From assembly GCA_963803115.1 (NCBI GenBank), contig CAWDLN010000020.1, forward strand, positions 1 to 64,000: a stretch of 64,000 nucleotides of DNA. Reading direction: 5' to 3'. Of this stretch, positions 25,661-34,733 are shown one piece after another. A program made the position numbers and the translations under genes. Position 1 is the stretch's first letter; each line of letters starts with the position of its first letter. This stretch comes from DATBGZ01 sp963803115. GTDB taxonomy: Bacteria > Actinomycetota > Actinomycetes > Mycobacteriales > Micromonosporaceae. Under the pieces are notes generated by a model. That model worked only from the letters and a program-made list of their open reading frames with translations, made no database searches and was not told the DNA's origin.

Positions 25661-26548
25661 GTGGTCCGGCCGTACTCCGTGGCGGCGTCATCCGCAGTGG
25701 AGCTGGCCCTCGTCGGGCCGGCTCGGAGCGCGACAGTGGTCGCATCGACACCGCACGCCACATACCTCCAGGTCGCCGATCCCGATCGCACCCTGCTCTG
25801 TCTCGCCTCGGCCGAGGCGGTCCGGGTTCCGTGCGCCGTTGTTTTGGAGTCGAAAGCCCAACCCCCGCAGCTAGCAGAAGGCACGATCACAACCGTGGGC
25901 GGGGGAACGGTATTGGTGGGTGGCACCGGGGGCAGCAACGCCGTGTACCGGGCGAGTCGGTGGTGGCGTCCGCCCCGGCCGCGCGGCCTCGGTGCGGTCC
26001 CGCCCGCGCGGCTGGCTGGCGCGGTGCGGTGGCTCACGGGGCGGGTGGCCGACCCGCTCGACGCGCCGGGCCGCGCGGCCGTCGCTGATCTGGTCGAGTC
26101 ACTTTCGTCCGGTGACCACCCCGATTTGGCTGTCGCCCGTCTGCTAGGCCGGGGGCCCGGTCTGACCCCGACCGGCGATGACGTCCTAGCCGGTGCGCTG
26201 GTGACGCTGTCGGCGTTGGGCTCGCCGATGACGACCCTGCTAGGTCGTGCGGTGTTGGCGGCGGCGCCGGATGCGACGACCACCGTCTCGGCCGGACTCT
26301 TGCGCCATGCGGTCGCGGGTGAATGCATCCCACAACTGGCCGACGTGCTCGCCGCCGTCGGCGGCACCACCGAACCGGCGGCTGGAGCGTTGCCCCGCGC
26401 GGCGGGAGCGTTACTCGCCGTGGGGCACTGCTCCGGCGCCGGACTATTGCATGGCGTCCTGGTCGCAGTGGCGATCGCCCATGCCCGGTTGGCCCACGGC
26501 GTGTTGCGGCTGGCTCCGTCGCCGGCCGCCACGTCAGCAGCGGCGTGA
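25661..26548 (+). CDS. DUF2877 protein, AllH-like (oxamate carbamoyltransferase subunit family)
   Basis: 295 residues from GTG at 25661, selected for the GGGAGG ribosome site 7 bases upstream. The C-terminal half carries the DUF2877 signature GRGPGLTPTGDDVLAGALVTL and the closing GHCSGAGLLHGVLVA. In E. coli the DUF2877 protein (YlbF/AllH) works with FdrA and YlbE to split oxalurate phosphorolytically into oxamate and carbamoyl phosphate. It overlaps the next gene by 4 nt (GTGA), and the three genes form one unit. Here no ureidoglycolate dehydrogenase accompanies them, so the substrate may be oxalurate or a related N-carbamoyl amide. Confidence 0.85.
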   Translation: MVRPYSVAASSAVELALVGPARSATVVASTPHATYLQVADPDRTLLCLASAEAVRVPCAVVLESKAQPPQLAEGTITTVGGGTVLVGGTGGSNAVYRASRWWRPPRPRGLGAVPPARLAGAVRWLTGRVADPLDAPGRAAVADLVESLSSGDHPDLAVARLLGRGPGLTPTGDDVLAGALVTLSALGSPMTTLLGRAVLAAAPDATTTVSAGLLRHAVAGECIPQLADVLAAVGGTTEPAAGALPRAAGALLAVGHCSGAGLLHGVLVAVAIAHARLAHGVLRLAPSPAATSAAA

Positions 26549-28014
26549 GGCATCTCGAGATCCGGCCCGGGCTCTACCGAGACTCGGTCCGGCTGATGCA
26601 GATCAGTGCCACTCTTGCGTCGACGCCCGGCATCGAGAAGGCGCTGGTCGCGATGGCCACACCGGTCAACCTGGAACTACTGTCCGATATGGACATACAG
26701 CCACCGACGTCGGCCGGGCTCAACGACCTCATGGTGGCGCTGGTGGCCAAGGACGACTCGGCGCTCGCCGACGTGTTGGAGCTCCTGGATCGAGAGCTTG
26801 CCGGTGGCAGCATTGCCGCGCCCGCCGCGGCTGATGCCGTGGTGGCACCCCGCATCACCGCCACCGCGGCCCGCTCGGTCGGGCATGGCCTGGTCCTGGT
26901 CTCTACTCCCGGCCGTTACGCGTTCGTGGAGGCGATGGACGCTATCGACGCCGGGCTGTCTGTGCTGGTCTTCTCGGACAATGTGCCGCTGGACCAAGAG
27001 GTACGGCTCAAGCGTCACGCGTCCGACCGGGGCCTGCTGGTGATGGGGCCGGACTGCGGCACGGCGGTCGTCGGGGGGGTCGGCCTCGGCTTCGCCAATG
27101 TGGTCCGGCCCGGTCCGGTCGGCCTCGTCGCCGCCTCCGGCACCGGCGCCCAGCAGGTGATGGCCCTCCTCGCCGCGGCCGGCGTCGGGATTTCGCACTG
27201 CCTCGGTGTCGGTGGCCGCGATCTGTCCGAAGAGGTCGGTGCCTCCTCGACCCATGCCGCGCTCGACGCGCTCGACGCCGACCCTGCTACTGAGCTCATC
27301 GTGGTACTGAGTAAGCCGCCCGCACCGAAGGTCGCGGCGGAGGTGCGCGCCCACGCCTCCAGACTCGCCACGCCGGTGGTGGTCGCACCGTTGGGCGCGC
27401 AGGCACCCGACCTGACCGCCGCTGCGCAGGAGGTGTTGGCCCGCCTGTCCGTTCCACTTCCGATGTGGCCCTGGTGGGCGCCGGCATCGCAGACGCCGGG
27501 CTCAGGCGGCTGGCTGCGCGGGCTCTACAGCGGTGGCACTCTCTGCATCGAGGCGTCGGTGATCGCGGCAGCCGAACTCGGTCTGGTACGGTCCAACGTC
27601 CCGCTCCGTCCAGAGTGGAGTGTAGCGACCGGCACCGACGGCCATGTGGTCCTCGACCTCGGCGCGGACGAGTACACCCTCGGTCGCCCCCACCCGATGC
27701 TCGATCTCGGCCCGCGGCTCGCGATGCTCCAGCGGGAGGCGGCCGACCCGCGCTCCGCCGTGGTGTTGCTGGACGTGGTCCTCGGCCACGGCGCCCATCC
27801 CGATCCGGCGGCCGACTTGGCACCCGCGATCCGCGCCGCGAGGCGGCGGCCGGAACCGCTGTCCATCGTCGTGGCCCTGGTCGGGACCCCGGACGATCCG
27901 CAGGGTCTGGCCCGGCAGGCCACACTGCTCCGGGACGCGGGCGCATGCGTGTATCTGTCGAACGCCGCCGCGGCCCGCCACGCCACCGCCATAGCCCGCG
28001 GAGACGGTTCATGA
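26545..28014 (+). CDS. fdrA: FdrA / AllF-like acyl-CoA-synthetase-fold subunit
   Basis: 489 residues from GTG at 26545, overlapping DUF2877 by 4 nt. It follows the FdrA pattern: an early YRDSVRLMQISATLASTPGI, then GLLVMGPDCGTAVVGGVGLGFANVV (cited in part), the CoA-binding-like VGLVAASGTGAQQVM, SHCLGVGGRDLSEEVG and the late VVLLDVVLGHGAHPDPA. The fold is that of succinyl-CoA-synthetase alpha subunits, but in the ureide pathway the E. coli homologue forms part of the oxamate carbamoyltransferase. It overlaps DUF1116 by 4 nt at its end, so the complex is probably made in fixed ratio. Confidence 0.9.
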   Translation: MRHLEIRPGLYRDSVRLMQISATLASTPGIEKALVAMATPVNLELLSDMDIQPPTSAGLNDLMVALVAKDDSALADVLELLDRELAGGSIAAPAAADAVVAPRITATAARSVGHGLVLVSTPGRYAFVEAMDAIDAGLSVLVFSDNVPLDQEVRLKRHASDRGLLVMGPDCGTAVVGGVGLGFANVVRPGPVGLVAASGTGAQQVMALLAAAGVGISHCLGVGGRDLSEEVGASSTHAALDALDADPATELIVVLSKPPAPKVAAEVRAHASRLATPVVVAPLGAQAPDLTAAAQEVLARLSVPLPMWPWWAPASQTPGSGGWLRGLYSGGTLCIEASVIAAAELGLVRSNVPLRPEWSVATGTDGHVVLDLGADEYTLGRPHPMLDLGPRLAMLQREAADPRSAVVLLDVVLGHGAHPDPAADLAPAIRAARRRPEPLSIVVALVGTPDDPQGLARQATLLRDAGACVYLSNAAAARHATAIARGDGS

Positions 28015-29474
28015 CCGCACCACTGCACGGCCTGCTCAGCGGCGAGCCGCTGGTGGTCGCCGTCGGCGCGGCGGCGCTCGCCGACGCGCTTAGTGCCCAA
28101 GCAGCGCCGCATGTGCGGGTCGACTGGCGGCCGCCACCGGCCGGCACCGAAGACGACCTGGCCCGGGTTGCCGCCGATCCGCGACGAGAGCAGGCCAATG
28201 CCGAGGCCACGTCACGGATGCTCGCCGCCGGAGCGTCGCTTGTGGACGTCCGACCGGCGGCCGACCTCATTGGGCTGGGGCCGGGCCAGTTCTGCCACGC
28301 GGGGCCGCCGCTGGACTGGGCAGTGGCGAGCGGTCCGATGCGCGGTGCGCTGATCGGCGCGATGCTACTCGAAGGGCTCGCCTCGGATCCGGACGATGCG
28401 ACCCGACAGCTCGCCGCGGGGCTCCTCGACGATGGCACCGCGATCGAACTGGTCCCCTGCCACGACCGTGGCGGAGTTGGGCCGATGGCGGGCGTCGTCT
28501 CGCCGTCGATGTGGGCGTGGGTACTTCGCGACGAGGTACATGGGAATACCAGCTGGTGCACCCTCAACGAGGGCCTGGGCAAGGTTCTTCGCTACGGCGC
28601 ATACGGCCCAGAGGTCATCAAGCGCCTGGAGTGGATGAGCTCCGTGGTGGGGCCGGCTCTCGCCACGGCGCTGCGCAGCACCGGGCCCGTTGACGCCAAG
28701 GCCATCGTCGGCCAGATGGTGCAGATGGGCGACGAGGGTCACAACCGCAACCGCGGCGGCACTCTCATGCTCCTACGCGACCTTCTGCCGTCCATTGTGG
28801 ATTCAGGGCTCGCGCCCGCCGATGCGGCTCGGGTGGCGAGGTTCATCGGCGGCAACGACCACTTCTTCCTCAACGTCGTTATGGGCGTGGCGAAGCTTCA
28901 AAGCCTTGCCGCGTCGGATGTTCCGGGGTCCACAGTGGTCACCGTGATGGCCCGCAACGGCACCGACTTCGGTATCCAGACGGCTGGCACCGGGCCGGCC
29001 TGGTTCACCGGGCCGGCTGGCGTCGTTGACGGCCTGTACCTCGGGGCGTACGGTCCCGCGGACGCGAACCCGGACATCGGCGACTCCGCGATCACCGAGA
29101 CCATCGGATTGGGCGGGTTCGCCATGGCCGCGGCACCCGCGATCGTCCGGTTCGTCGGTGGCACCGTGCACGACGCCACGTTGACGACGCACCGGATGTA
29201 CGAGATCACCCTCGCCGAGAACCCCGCCTACGCGCTGCCCGTCCTCGACTTCCGCGGCGCGGCGACCGGCATTGACGTGACCCGCGTCGTCCGGAGTGGA
29301 ATCCTGCCGCAGATCAACACCGGTATTGCCGGGCGCGTCGCCGGCACCGGGCAGGTGGGCGCTGGTCTGGTCACGCCGCCAATGGAATGCTTCCTCGGCG
29401 CCCTCCGGAGCCTGGCTGCGGCCGCGCCGCCGCTGAGCGGGTCAGTCCGTCTACAGTCGACAACACGACCGTGA
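28011..29474 (+). CDS. ylbE: DUF1116 protein, YlbE / AllG-like
   Basis: 487 residues from ATG at 28011 (ATGA overlap with FdrA). DUF1116 hallmarks are present: DDGTAIELVPCHDRGGVGPMAGVVS (in part), TLNEGLGKVLRYGAY, MGDEGHNRNRGGTLMLLRDL, GNDHFFLNVVMGVAK, VVTVMARNGTDFGI and IGLGGFAMAAAPAIVRFVGG. Together with FdrA and DUF2877 this is the complete set assigned to oxamate carbamoyltransferase in E. coli. The matching carbamate kinase is 15 kb away at 10772-11722, in the divergent arm. The unit ends here; the next gene is an unrelated lipoprotein 32 bases on. Confidence 0.9.
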   Translation: MTAPLHGLLSGEPLVVAVGAAALADALSAQAAPHVRVDWRPPPAGTEDDLARVAADPRREQANAEATSRMLAAGASLVDVRPAADLIGLGPGQFCHAGPPLDWAVASGPMRGALIGAMLLEGLASDPDDATRQLAAGLLDDGTAIELVPCHDRGGVGPMAGVVSPSMWAWVLRDEVHGNTSWCTLNEGLGKVLRYGAYGPEVIKRLEWMSSVVGPALATALRSTGPVDAKAIVGQMVQMGDEGHNRNRGGTLMLLRDLLPSIVDSGLAPADAARVARFIGGNDHFFLNVVMGVAKLQSLAASDVPGSTVVTVMARNGTDFGIQTAGTGPAWFTGPAGVVDGLYLGAYGPADANPDIGDSAITETIGLGGFAMAAAPAIVRFVGGTVHDATLTTHRMYEITLAENPAYALPVLDFRGAATGIDVTRVVRSGILPQINTGIAGRVAGTGQVGAGLVTPPMECFLGALRSLAAAAPPLSGSVRLQSTTRP

Positions 29475-29506
29475 CATAGCCTGCGACGGCTTCTACCCTC
29501 GCCGTT

Positions 29507-30037
29507 ATGAGAGCCAGATTGACAACCATTACACCGGTCATCGTGGGCGCAGGCCTCGTTGCTGGCGTGCTTGCCGGCTGCGGAAACGCGTCGACACCGG
29601 CGACGACCGGCACCAACGATGGCAACTCGACACCGGCCTCGGCCGTCAACGCAAGCTGTGACCTGGCGCCGGCGTCGCTCGTCAACTCGGTACTCGGCAC
29701 GCACGTCGGTGACCCGCAGGCCCAAAATCTGACCAACATCGTGGTCTGCCGCTACTCACCCACGACCGGGACCGGATCGGTCATTGTCCGGATCCAGACC
29801 GACATGAGTCGGTCAGTGTTCGATCAAGGGCGCCGCACGTCTGACGCGAACAACCTTCCGACGACCGACCTGCCCGGGTTCGAGGACGCCGCGTATACGA
29901 GCGTCTTGCAGGCCGGCTCGATCACCACGAACACCGTGGTCGCACTCAAGGGCAAGGTACAGATTCTCGTGAGTTCCGCCGCCTCACTCGAGGCGGAGAA
30001 GGAACTCGAGACGCAGATCTTCGCGAAGCTCACCTGA
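29507..30037 (+). CDS. DUF3558-like lipoprotein
   Basis: 176 residues. A signal peptide ends in lipobox LAGC (Cys about 25), followed by a Thr/Ser/Asn linker. The domain beginning CDLAPASLVNSVLG and continuing VVCRYSP resembles the actinobacterial DUF3558 lipoproteins, in which paired Cys residues frame a small beta domain. It is exported and lipid-anchored; the function is unknown. It is unlikely to be functionally tied to the upstream ureide genes. Confidence 0.7.
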   Translation: MRARLTTITPVIVGAGLVAGVLAGCGNASTPATTGTNDGNSTPASAVNASCDLAPASLVNSVLGTHVGDPQAQNLTNIVVCRYSPTTGTGSVIVRIQTDMSRSVFDQGRRTSDANNLPTTDLPGFEDAAYTSVLQAGSITTNTVVALKGKVQILVSSAASLEAEKELETQIFAKLT

Positions 30038-30093
30038 GCCGTGGTGGTGTGGGTACGCGCAGCACGCCATCATGCACCGTAAAGTTCGATGTC

Positions 30094-30591
30094 ATGACGG
30101 GCACGGAATCGTACGTGAACGCCTGCGTCACGCAGCAAGGGCGCCCAGCGTTCGTCGTGAACGTCGAGGTCTTCTTGCACCGGGGCGACCGGTGGTTGCT
30201 CATCCGGCGCGCCGAGCAAGAGGCGCACGCGCGCGGAACGTTGTGCGGCGTCGGTGGAAAGGTCGGTGCCCCCGCGATCACGAACGGGCTGAGCACCCGT
30301 GTGCTCGAGGCGACCGGCCGCCGGGAGGTCGCCGAGGAGATCGGCGTCGACTTGGCCGGCGTCCCACTCACCTATGTGGACAGTGCTTCGTTCGTCACCG
30401 ACGACGGCGACCCGGTGATCAACGTCGTCTTCTCCGGCCCGATGCCGGCCACTGCTGAGCCCTTCGCTGCCTCGCCCGATGAGGTCGCCGGGATCACCTG
30501 GCTCACTCTCGCCGAGGCCGAGGCGGATCCGCACTGCCCACCGTGGACACTACGGAGCCTCACCCAGGCGATACTCCGAGTTGCGCCATGA
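30094..30591 (+). CDS. NUDIX hydrolase
   Basis: 165 residues from ATG at 30094, preferred over the upstream GTG. The Nudix box is split by a short insert: GVGGKV...EATGRREVAEEIG, with the REVAEEIG metal-binding helix intact. An early strand RWLLIRRAEQEAHARGTLCG and a late ITWLTLAEAEADPHCP are typical. It would hydrolyse a nucleoside-diphosphate-linked substrate. The 3' end overlaps the convergent SnoaL-like gene by 32 bases. Confidence 0.85.
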   Translation: MTGTESYVNACVTQQGRPAFVVNVEVFLHRGDRWLLIRRAEQEAHARGTLCGVGGKVGAPAITNGLSTRVLEATGRREVAEEIGVDLAGVPLTYVDSASFVTDDGDPVINVVFSGPMPATAEPFAASPDEVAGITWLTLAEAEADPHCPPWTLRSLTQAILRVAP

Positions 30592-30976
30592 GCGCGCCGG
30601 TGTCGGCCAGACCCCAGTGGTCACTGAACTTGCCGTTTCGGACCCGCCCCATGTCCATGAAATGCACGGAAACCTTACGGCCCGTGGCCGGTATGCCCGC
30701 GAACTCGCCTTGATGCGTGCCGGTCATCACCATCTGCGAGGCGATCATATCGCCTTCGGCGATCTCGGCCTCGACCTCAAATTCAAGATCGGGAAACGCA
30801 TCCAGCATCTGGCCGATGAACTCCTTTGTGCCCTGCTTACCCTCGGCCTGTCCGGGAAACAAGATGTGCTCCACGAAGTCGTCGGCCAACAGCTCGTCGA
30901 TTGCGTCCACGTTGCGGTTACGGAAGACCTCATCGAGGAACCGCTCGTTGAGCGTCTTCAGATCCTGAGGTTTCAT
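30560..30976 (-). CDS. SnoaL-like / ester cyclase-family protein
   Basis: 138 residues with the SnoaL/NTF2 fold pattern: LNERFLDEVFRNRNVDAIDELLADDFVEH, then GTKEFIGQMLDAFPDLEFEVE and the closing GKFSDHWGLADTGALMAQLG (all in part). Members bind or cyclise small hydrophobic molecules; many are uncharacterised. The start has GAAAGGGG upstream. The stop lies inside the convergent NUDIX gene. Confidence 0.85.
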   Translation of the reverse strand: MKPQDLKTLNERFLDEVFRNRNVDAIDELLADDFVEHILFPGQAEGKQGTKEFIGQMLDAFPDLEFEVEAEIAEGDMIASQMVMTGTHQGEFAGIPATGRKVSVHFMDMGRVRNGKFSDHWGLADTGALMAQLGVSPG

Positions 30977-31107
30977 GGCCCGCCCCTTTCAGCGTCACGT
31001 CCCCCACTCGCGATGAGAGCGTTCGCTTGCCAGTATCGGCCTCGGGGCACGCATACCGCCGGGGAACGCCGAAGGCCGCGTCGCCCCGGTAGCTCTGCCG
31101 GCCCCGT

Positions 31108-31584
31108 TCAGACCTGACGCGGAACCTTCCCGGTCAGGGTGAACACCGCCCGCATCACTTTGTGGCCGGCATCGGCCGTCGGGTCGAACATCAGCGGGCA
31201 GCCGCCGTCGATCACGGTGATGCCGTGCTGGCGGCCGTATTCGGCGGCCTCCGGTGAGACGCTGCCCGGCCCGGGTCCGCGATGCATCCAGACCCGCTTG
31301 ATGCCGAGATCGACGCATTCGCGCACGGTCTGCATGGCGTTCTCTGGCCGCGTGCCGACGACCACTCCGTCGACGCCATCGGGAATCGACCGGAGATCGG
31401 GATAACTCCGGTCACCTTCCACCGTGTCGGCGTTCGGGTTGACCGCGAATACTTCGTAGCCGCGCTGGCGCAGTCGCTGGTACACGACATTGCTGCCGTG
31501 GTTGCCCGGGCTGCGGGACACACCGGTCACCGCGATCCTCCGTTGCTCCAGGAACTCGGCCGCGGCGTTCTTGATGCTCTGCAT
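31108..31584 (-). CDS. CoA-binding (CoA_binding_2) protein
   Basis: 158 residues forming one Rossmann-like CoA-binding domain: RRIAVTGVSRSPGNHGSNVV, GYEVFAVNPNADTVEG, VDGVVVGTRPENA, IKRVWMHRGPGPG and the conserved GGCPLMF near the end. It belongs to the YccU-like family of small CoA-binding proteins, with no known enzymatic role. The ribosome site GGGGAGGT is strong. It stands alone. Confidence 0.88.
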   Translation of the reverse strand: MQSIKNAAAEFLEQRRIAVTGVSRSPGNHGSNVVYQRLRQRGYEVFAVNPNADTVEGDRSYPDLRSIPDGVDGVVVGTRPENAMQTVRECVDLGIKRVWMHRGPGPGSVSPEAAEYGRQHGITVIDGGCPLMFDPTADAGHKVMRAVFTLTGKVPRQV

Positions 31585-31681
31585 GGTTGGTCACCTCCCC
31601 TGACGCCACCCTCGTCCGGCCAGCGCCGGCACGCCAGGGAAGTTCGACCCGCAACCCAGGACCTAAGACCCGTTCAAGGGT

Positions 31682-32317
31682 TCACGGGGCCAGCCGGAAC
31701 GGCGGGTACGTGTCGGTGACCAGAGTGAATGCGTAGCCAATGACCCGGTTCTGCCAGCGCAGTACGCCCTCGACGAAGTCGAAGAGCCCCCGTGGGTAGG
31801 AGCCGGTGAACAGGATCGCGAACCAGGCGATGACGACGGAGACGAAGGCGCCGATCCCGAGGAAGAAGAGCACGACGTAGTGCGGTATGGCGAGAAACCA
31901 CTTGACCAGTGGCAGCCAACGGTTGATGTCGCGCGTTGCGTCGGGGTACACGTAGTCCAAGCGCACGGATTGATGCTCGTCGGTCGAGGGGTACCGGTCG
32001 TCCATCAGCGCCACGTAAATGCCGACCCGGTTGCTGAACCGCTGCAGCTCGAGATTCCAGTCGAACCACCACCGCGGATACTTTTGTCTAAAGAGGATCA
32101 TCAGCAACGGGGCGAAGAACAGGAGCCCACCCGCTCCCGCGGCCACCACCACGGTGGAGGTGTGGTCGTACGACCATTGCCACGTGCCGCCATCGACCAG
32201 CCCGAACACAATGAAGATCGGAATCCCGAGGATGAGGCGAAAGAACGTCGTCAGTCGATTGAGCGGGCGAGCAGGGTACTCCACCGAGAACTGCACCGGA
32301 TACGCATTTGGTTGCAT
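31682..32317 (-). CDS. DUF4389 membrane protein
   Basis: 211 residues. It opens with YPVQFSVEYPARPLNRLTTFFRLILGIPIF, the DUF4389 signature (a short cytoplasmic strand then a membrane helix). Further helices lie in VVAAGAGGLLFFAPLLMILF and the PLVKWFLAIPHYVVLFFLGIG region, and a soluble DDRYPSTDEHQSV segment sits between. Many actinomycetes have one copy; the role is unknown. Confidence 0.85.
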   Translation of the reverse strand: MQPNAYPVQFSVEYPARPLNRLTTFFRLILGIPIFIVFGLVDGGTWQWSYDHTSTVVVAAGAGGLLFFAPLLMILFRQKYPRWWFDWNLELQRFSNRVGIYVALMDDRYPSTDEHQSVRLDYVYPDATRDINRWLPLVKWFLAIPHYVVLFFLGIGAFVSVVIAWFAILFTGSYPRGLFDFVEGVLRWQNRVIGYAFTLVTDTYPPFRLAP

Positions 32318-32490
32318 CGTCTACTCCCTCCCGGAGCGCTGTGCTCACAACGCTACGGCTGTGGACTCGAAAGAGGCGCATGCCGCGCCGACGCGACGAG
32401 CGCGGAACGTCCGACGCCGATTCTCTCAAATGAGACCAGCGCTCGCCCCTGAATGCGCACAGGCGGGCAGGAGGACACGGTGAAGCGATG

Positions 32491-33513
32491 TCAGGCCGGC
32501 TCGCCCATCAGACGAAGCCGCGCCATGCCGCCATCGGGGTAGACGTCCATCCGAACGTGAGTGACGCGCTGCACTCCGGGCACCAGGAACCGGTGCCGGG
32601 TGTCTGGCTGCAGCCGCGCGCGGGGCAGTAGCTCCGCCCATGAATCCACAGTGGATGGATCATCACCGCCCGTGAGCCGGGCCCAGCCCGGCGCGTTGCC
32701 CTTGAAATGACTCGTATCGAGCTCGGCTACCTTCACGACGCCCGGCAGCCCAAGCCGTACCAGAACCCAGTCATTGGCGTCGTCACGCCGCCGCGCGGTC
32801 TCCCAGCCCTCGCCCATGGTCCGGGCGAGCCCGGGCAGCAGGAGGTTGTTCGGGTTGCCGTAGAACATGTTGCTGCAGTCCACGACGCGGCCTGCGTGCT
32901 CCGTCGCGGCCAGGTCCACCAGAGCGCCGAGGCCGAGGAAGCGCGTGTCCGGTACGGGAGTGCCGTGCACCCGCAGCCGCGCCACTCCACCGTCGGGATA
33001 GATATTGAGCCGCACGTGCGTCACCGGGTCGGAGGCAACGACCTCGAACGGGTTGGCGGAGTCACCACGTAACGGCGAGCGGTGAAGTAGTTCGTGCCAG
33101 GTGGCGTCGAGCAGCTCCGATGGCGACGGATAGCCCTCCACGGCGGTACCGTCCACTGAGGCGTACGGCGGGAAGTTTCCAGTGAACCAAGCGGTATCAA
33201 TGACGATCCCATTGACGATACCGGGCGCACCCAGCCGGACGATCGCCCAGTCGTGCCCCGGCTCCCGTCGCCGCCGGGTCTCCCACCCGTCGTACACCTG
33301 GCCCTTGGCCCCAAACGTCTTCGGCGAGAAGACCGCCGCGGCCGGCTCAACGAGACTGTCCGCTGGCGCGAAGAATTCGTCGTTACAGGCCACGACGCCG
33401 CCACCCAGAAGCCGTGAGGCGAGATCAGGGAAGTCCAGAAAGGAAATCAGCCTACCCTTTCCAGAAGGGCGCCGCGGGGCGTCGTTCCATCTACGAGTTG
33501 ACCCCGTAGCCAT
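32491..33513 (-). CDS. alc: Allantoicase
   Basis: 340 residues from ATG at 33513. The two homologous allantoicase repeats are clear: FLDFPDLASRLLGGGVVACNDEFFAP, then WETRRRREPGHDWAIVRLGAPG, repeated as WETARRRDDANDWVLVRLGLPG, each followed by VTHVRLNIYPDGG or VTHVRMDVYPDGG (all in part). It hydrolyses allantoate to ureidoglycolate and urea. The ATG lies 67 bases inside the allantoinase gene. The homology begins much later, at about 33450, where a CTG overlaps the allantoinase stop (CTGA) just after GGAAAGG. The true start may therefore be this rare CTG, giving 319 residues. It is the last gene of the urate operon. Confidence 0.92.
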   Translation of the reverse strand: MATGSTRRWNDAPRRPSGKGRLISFLDFPDLASRLLGGGVVACNDEFFAPADSLVEPAAAVFSPKTFGAKGQVYDGWETRRRREPGHDWAIVRLGAPGIVNGIVIDTAWFTGNFPPYASVDGTAVEGYPSPSELLDATWHELLHRSPLRGDSANPFEVVASDPVTHVRLNIYPDGGVARLRVHGTPVPDTRFLGLGALVDLAATEHAGRVVDCSNMFYGNPNNLLLPGLARTMGEGWETARRRDDANDWVLVRLGLPGVVKVAELDTSHFKGNAPGWARLTGGDDPSTVDSWAELLPRARLQPDTRHRFLVPGVQRVTHVRMDVYPDGGMARLRLMGEPA

Positions 33514-34733
33514 GTCCGGTGGACCACACCCATCACGGTACGACCGGCGTACGGGGTGATTGGGTTGCGGTGATGCAACGCGGCGGGGTCGATCACCCAG
33601 GTTGCGTCCGGATCGAAGGCAACCAGGTCCGCGTCCGCCCCGACCTCGATCCGTCCCTTGTGGACAAGGCCGACGAGGTCCGACGGCCGCTGGGACATCC
33701 ACGTGACTATGTCGCACAGGGAGAAACCTCGGGTACGGGCGGCCGTCCACACCACCGGCAGGCCCAGTTGCAGCGAGGCAATCCCACCCCAGGCCGCGGC
33801 GAAGTCGCCGGTGTCGCCCCGCTTCAGCTCTGGCGTGCACGGTGAATGGTCTGACACGACGCAGTCGATGGTGCCGGCGGCGAGCCCGGCCCAGAGCGCG
33901 TCCTGGTTCGCGGCGTCGCGGATCGGCGGGCAACACTTGAACTCCGTGGCGCCGTCGGGCACCTCCTCCGCGGTGAGCGTGAGGTAGTGCGGGCACGTCT
34001 CGGCGGTCACCCGGATGCCCTCGGCCCGCGCCTGGTCCAGCTGCGGGATCACTTCCGCGGCAGCCAGGTGCAGGATGTGAACCCGAGCCGCCACGTCCCG
34101 CGCGGCACCGATCGCCTCGGCCACCGCCGTCTGCTCGGCCCACGGCGGCCGGGAGGTGAGGAAATCGGCGTAGCGACGCGATGGCGGCGCCGGCCGGACG
34201 AGCTCCGGATCCTCGGCGTGAACGACGAACAGGGCGTCCACCGCTGCGAGCGCGGCGTCGAGGCCGGCCCGGTCCAGGGGCTGGAACTCGGGCACACCCG
34301 AGTCGATCAGGAAGCACTTGAACCCGAACACCCCGGCGTGATGCAGAGACCGAAGCGACTCCTGGTTGCCGGGGACGGCCCCGCCCCAAAACCCGACATC
34401 GATATGGCACTGGCCCGCCGCGGCGGATCGCTTGGCGGCGAGCGCGGTCACGTCCACTGTGGGCGGAATCGAGTTGAGCGGCATGTCCAGCAGCGTGGTC
34501 ACGCCTCCTGCCGCCGCGGCCCGAGTCGCGGAGGCGAAGCCCTCCCACTCGGTCCGGCCCGGCTCGTTCACGTGGACGTGGGTGTCCACGAGCCCGGGCA
34601 GCAACGCGACGCCGCCAAGGTCCTCCCCGGAACCGTCATATGGACCGATGTCCGTGATCCGGCCGTCAGCCACATGGACCGAGGCCGGACGCTCACCGTC
34701 TGCAAACACCACCCGCCGCGAGGAGAGAATCAC
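33447..34733 (-). CDS. allB: Allantoinase
   Basis: 428 residues from GTG at 34733, overlapping the DUF6986 stop by 4 nt, with GGAG 5 bases upstream. The cyclic amidohydrolase metal site is visible: LVDTHVHVNEPGRTEWEGF (HxH), the carboxylated lysine in FGFKCFLIDSG, His ligands in HILHLAA and the Asp in CVVSDHSPC. It opens allantoin to allantoate. The downstream allantoicase overlaps its end. All start and stop junctions in this operon are tight, consistent with translational coupling. Confidence 0.95.
   Translation of the reverse strand: MILSSRRVVFADGERPASVHVADGRITDIGPYDGSGEDLGGVALLPGLVDTHVHVNEPGRTEWEGFASATRAAAAGGVTTLLDMPLNSIPPTVDVTALAAKRSAAAGQCHIDVGFWGGAVPGNQESLRSLHHAGVFGFKCFLIDSGVPEFQPLDRAGLDAALAAVDALFVVHAEDPELVRPAPPSRRYADFLTSRPPWAEQTAVAEAIGAARDVAARVHILHLAAAEVIPQLDQARAEGIRVTAETCPHYLTLTAEEVPDGATEFKCCPPIRDAANQDALWAGLAAGTIDCVVSDHSPCTPELKRGDTGDFAAAWGGIASLQLGLPVVWTAARTRGFSLCDIVTWMSQRPSDLVGLVHKGRIEVGADADLVAFDPDATWVIDPAALHHRNPITPYAGRTVMGVVHRTWLRGQLVDGTTPRGALLERVG

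Noticed and set aside
32491..34548. A 685-residue allantoinase-allantoicase fusion frame
   Set aside because: The N-terminal half of that frame is out of phase with allantoinase and is Arg/Gly-rich noise; only the last 320-340 codons are allantoicase.
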